In this document: positions 60,176 through 64,000 of the stretch, piece by piece
Position numbering within the stretch: the first letter of the stretch is position 1
How the letters are laid out: every line of letters starts with the position of its first letter
NCBI GenBank assembly: GCA_008638375.1
Contig: VIRR01000553.1
Coordinates: 124,001-188,000 of the forward strand
Source: Nyssa sinensis
Taxonomy: Eukaryota; Streptophyta; Magnoliopsida; Cornales; Nyssaceae
Direction: 5' to 3'
DNA: 64,000 nt
Translations under genes and position numbers: made by a program
The notes under the pieces: model-generated
Told to the model about the DNA's origin: nothing
Database searches by the model: none
What the model saw: the letters and a program-made list of their open reading frames with translations, nothing else

Positions 60176-61150
60176 TAGGCTGTGGATTTATTTTTATGAT
60201 AAAATTTCATATTATTATATGAATTTTCAAATTAAAAGAATTCATGGATTATTTTGAAGTATGAAACTTGTATGGAATTGATTGGCAAAATTGATAATCT
60301 TTTTCCATGAAATGTATTGAGATATTATGGGGATTTTGTAGATTATAATCATTTAATAAATTTAAACAATTTGGTTTTAATCCAATAGCAATTAGAACTC
60401 TAATTTTCGGATTAGAGAACATGAAATTTAGCGATTTTGATTAATTCATTCATAATGAATGAGTTTCGATTCAAATTGATAGAGGGCTTTTGTTGCCCAT
60501 GAAAATCTAATTTTGAGGATGTTGCTTTTAATTAGTATGAATAATCCAATGTTATGATTTTGAAAGTTGTGTGTCCTGTAGAAGCGAAACCCAACAGATA
60601 TGGTTTAGATTGAATTTGATCATGAAAACTTTAGTTGTCTTTAGAATGTGTTCATGTAATTTAATTACATGAAATATATGAATTTAATGAGGGAAACTAA
60701 GAAAAATAGTGGGTAATTTTTCCGGCCGTCAAAAAGACTTTAGGCCATAAATTCCAACTGTATACAGATTAATTTCTTATGACCTCAATGAAATTAGACA
60801 CGCTTGATCAGGGGCTTCAAGAGCCCTTAAGTTTGGAATCTCAAAAAGTATTACACCGTAATGAAGTCTAGAAAATATTTTTAATGAATTTAATAATATT
60901 GTGCGTAAAGTTTTGAAAAAATTATTTTGATACTAATTTTATGGAATCGATTATGTGGCCTCTTGTTATCAATGAACTTGTAAAATATTTATTTTGTCTT
61001 ATGTCATATGAGATGACATTGTGGGTCGTGTCCATTATTAATTTTGGGTTTCAGGTCAAAATAATAATGACTTAGTTAAGCATTAATTTTTTTAGAAAGA
61101 CACTAAATAAACACCAGTTATGAGGATTTGTGATAACTAGTGTCATCGTG
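60176..61150. other. Non-coding DNA, possibly the decayed interior of the preceding retroelement
   Basis: No ORF above background is present. The sequence is AT-rich with no recognised motif and ends at the start of the long LTR at 61151. Confidence 0.5.
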
Positions 61151-61341
61151 TGTAATGACCTGAATTTTTTTTTGGAATAAAGTTTTTTTTTATTATTATT
61201 AATATTAACTATTATTATTATTATTAAAAGGGATGAATGTATGCATGTGATGTGTAAAATATATACATGGATATATATACATATATTAAATTATTAAATT
61301 GGGTGTATGTGTATACATGTGAGGGTGTATATTTAAGTGTG

Positions 61342-61379
<38 letters not shown>

Positions 61380-64000
61380 TCTGATTGTGGGTGTGGTGTC
61401 GGTGGAGAGTGTGTGTGTTATATATGTATATAGGTATATACGATAGCTTTGCATTAAATGCAAAGCTGCATTTGGTGAGAAGCAAGGTGGTAGAACAGAA
61501 GGAGAGAAGTCAAGGAAAGGGGCTGGTGTGAGAGAGTGACGTGAAGGAGTGGATGTGTGAGTGATATAGCTTGGTCTCAGTTGGGAGAAGAGAAGGAAAA
61601 GAGAAACAGAAAGCGAGAGAGAGAAAGAGGGTTCTGGAAAGGAGAGCTTGAAGCTTAAAACGAGCTTGGAACAAGAGGGCGAAAGGGGTGCACGGCTAGA
61701 GAGAGAAAAACTCAGAAAAGAGGTAAGTGTCCCAGTTCTGTTTTTTTTTTTTTTTTTAAAGCATGAAAATTAATTTGAAGTATAGGGTTTTAAAAAGCAT
61801 GAAAAATAGAGTCCAACGCAGCAAGAATCAATCAAAATGGTTAAGGGGAGAGGGAGAACATCCCAGTTACAGGTCACGGCCATTGGGTGTTGGGTTTGAT
61901 ATTTTATGTGTAAACCTTTGTTTAGAAAGTGGGGGATTCATGGGGGGAGGTGCAGAAAGAAAATAAAAAAAGAAATAAGTTAAAATAGTCAAGAACCGAG
62001 CATGAAATTGGAAATATTCAGCTCACCGGAAAACCGGCCGGAGCTATTAACCTCCATATTCGAGAAGATTGGGAAGGTTTTGAGGGAAATGGAGGATAGA
62101 TAGGGAACCTACATGAAAAACCCTAGGAAACTGCATTTTCAAAACCTTGAAAACTCACCGAAAAAATATCGCCCGCGCCGGAGAAGGCATTGGAACCCTA
62201 CTGGTACATCGCCGAAAAATCGGGGACGAAGGGGGGACTGTTCGGGTCCGAGTCCGGTTCAGGTCCGAGTCGGGTTCGGGCGGTCCGCCCCTGCCATGTG
62301 TCGTTCGGTGGTTTTAAATTAAAAACTAAATGGGGCCGTTTGGTTACAAGGTTAAGAAATTGAAAATAAAAATTAAAACAGGAACAGGGATATCCTATCC
62401 CTGTTCTGGACTGATCATTGTTTGGGTAACCGAATTGAGAATAGGAAGAATTGAAAATTACGAATTTAACCCTGAACTTTTGGAAATTAAATTTGAACCC
62501 CAAAACTTTAGGAAATCTGATTTTGACCCCCGAAACATTTGACTAATTATGTTCTGACCCCTCCTGAATAAAATATTAATAAAATATTATATTAATTTAA
62601 TTAATTAAATTAATTTAATTGTTTAAATATTCAGAAATAACCCGGAGTCCAAATGGGACAAGTCATTAGTGTATTTTGACTGTCTCGACCATTCTGAGTC
62701 CAATGGTGAGGTCCGTTTTACAACACAAGGTCCCGAAAAATAAAAGACCCGCAGTAACCTTTAAAATTACCAAAATGCTCCTGAATTGAAGTACAGTCAA
62801 ACGAACTCCAAATTTAGTAAACAAATAGGAAAACTTTATTATCTCGAGCATTCCAGACTCAACCGTAGAGTCTGATTTATGAAAAGAGGTCACGAAATGT
62901 AAGGACCCGTGAAAAGTGCAAATTGACTGTTTTGCCCTTTTTAGCCGAGATGTCCGAATTGAGTTCTACGAGAACCTAAACTTATTTTCTTCGACATCCT
63001 GGACTCGATAGCAGAGTTTAATTTAGCAGAATAGAAACTTATAAAATAAAGACATCAAATTTGTTGAATAGCATCATTTAGAAAACAAATGAACTGAGTT
63101 ACATTTATGATTTTAGGGACACGGAAAGGCAAGGAGAAAATGATCTAATATTTTACATTCCACTACTAGTTCCACTACACACCGAGTACATCTCCCCGAG
63201 TTGAGACCGACCATCAGGTACGATATATTGTGCTAAGTAAGAAATAGAATTGAGGTTAGGAATACTTGTTCTGCTGCCTTGATTGTTCACATGTTTGCTT
63301 GATTGTTCACATGCTTATGTGCTCCATGCTATCTTGCTGTATGTTGGGTGATGATATAAATAATGATTGTATGTATATCGCATGTGTTAGTACATTGTGT
63401 GTGAATTGTATTCCTTGAGAACTGTTGATATTATGAAATATGTACTTGAAAGCATGCTTCATGTATGAATGAGATGCATCATTGAGATTATATTGTGGCA
63501 TGAATGAATCAGAACATTTTGGCATAGTGTGGTTCTTTGTGCATGGCGTGAGTTGAGCACGTGGTGCTATGCATTATGAGGGTGCAGATCCTGTGGTGAA
63601 AAACCCAAAATCGGCCATTAAGTACTCGCATGCCTAACGGGTTCCGGACAGTGAAGCGAGACATACAAGGCGGTATTCATGCCAGCGGGGAAGGACCGTA
63701 TCATGAGACATGGGTGGGCATAGAGTTGCATGGGTGTGTCACGCAAACTGCTCATATACTGTATACTGTTCATATACTGCCATATTGATATTGAATGCCA
63801 TATAAAGACACACGGGTCGTGATCATCTCCCTAGCAGGGTTATCACTTGGTAGGGTAGAATAAATATTTTGGGTTTCACGGTTTATAGGGATATTCTTGC
63901 CTCGAAGACGTTGGACTTTTCGAAAACTTGTGTTGGTTGACTATCTAGATTAACATACAATAGAGAGGCCTAATTGCATGTTGTGGTCTCTTGGTCCAAA
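61151..64000. mobile_element. Long-LTR family member, cut by the window end
   Basis: Opens TGTAATGACCTGAATTTT and shares order and wording with 26629-28700: TA-rich tracts, CACCGGAAAACCGG, a GGGACAGG-like stretch, GACTCAACCGTAGAGTC, and TTTTGCCCTTTTTAG. A (TA)n tract lies at about 61347-61377. The far end is beyond the window, so whether this is a solo LTR or part of a full element cannot be said. Short ORFs inside are not supported as genes. Confidence 0.6.

Noticed and set aside
1..64000. CRISPR arrays, bacterial operons, tRNA or rRNA genes
   Set aside because: The window is plant nuclear DNA. No regularly spaced short repeats with unique spacers were seen, and no tRNA or rRNA could be recognised by eye.

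Overview
The window is nuclear DNA of a flowering plant, most likely a eudicot. The evidence is two CC-NB-ARC-LRR disease resistance genes of the RPS2/At4g27190 type, a decayed nuclear copy of the plastid gene ndhD, plant-type LTR, TRIM, CACTA and hAT-like elements, very AT-rich non-coding DNA with many (TA)n tracts, and a rearranged endogenous pararetrovirus of the Caulimoviridae that best fits the florendovirus layout. The species cannot be named from the sequence. Only one clearly intact host gene is seen, the CNL gene at 56650-59634 on the minus strand.

Layout. 1-10600: an array of diverged non-coding repeats with a period of about 4.2 kb, interrupted by a complete TRIM retrotransposon (7632-8107, target duplication ATTTT). 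10600-12742: block A, holding an unrecognised ORF. 12740-20432: block B, with a nuclear plastid insert (ndhD) and a CNL pseudogene (17295-20284, minus; one frameshift and one nonsense codon). 20433-26600: non-coding repeats with a complete non-autonomous LTR retrotransposon on the minus strand (23549-25558, target duplication TTAAT). 26629-31093: a long solo-LTR-like element with a nested insertion. 31180-35100: repeats. 35105-37865: second copy of block A. 38000-44020: CACTA and hAT-like remnants.

44056-53010: an endogenous florendovirus-like cluster. It is made of shuffled and inverted pieces of at least two viral copies (movement protein, coat protein, protease, reverse transcriptase/RNase H, ORF2, leader, promoter region), with (TA)n tracts directly at both ends. 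Two RT-RNase H copies lie head to head as a 1.18-kb inverted repeat. 54222-59778: second copy of block B with the intact CNL gene. 59780-64000: an LTR-retrotransposon fragment with a primer-binding-site-like motif, then a second member of the long-LTR family that runs out of the window.

How it fits together. The two A and two B blocks show a segmental duplication of a resistance-gene locus. In the first copy A and B are fused at a short TACCAA homology. In the second they are separated by about 16 kb that includes the viral cluster. One CNL copy stayed intact and the other decayed. All viral pieces carry breaks or lack neighbouring parts, so the cluster is a fossil; its inverted repeat and retained promoter region raise the possibility of a small-RNA source.
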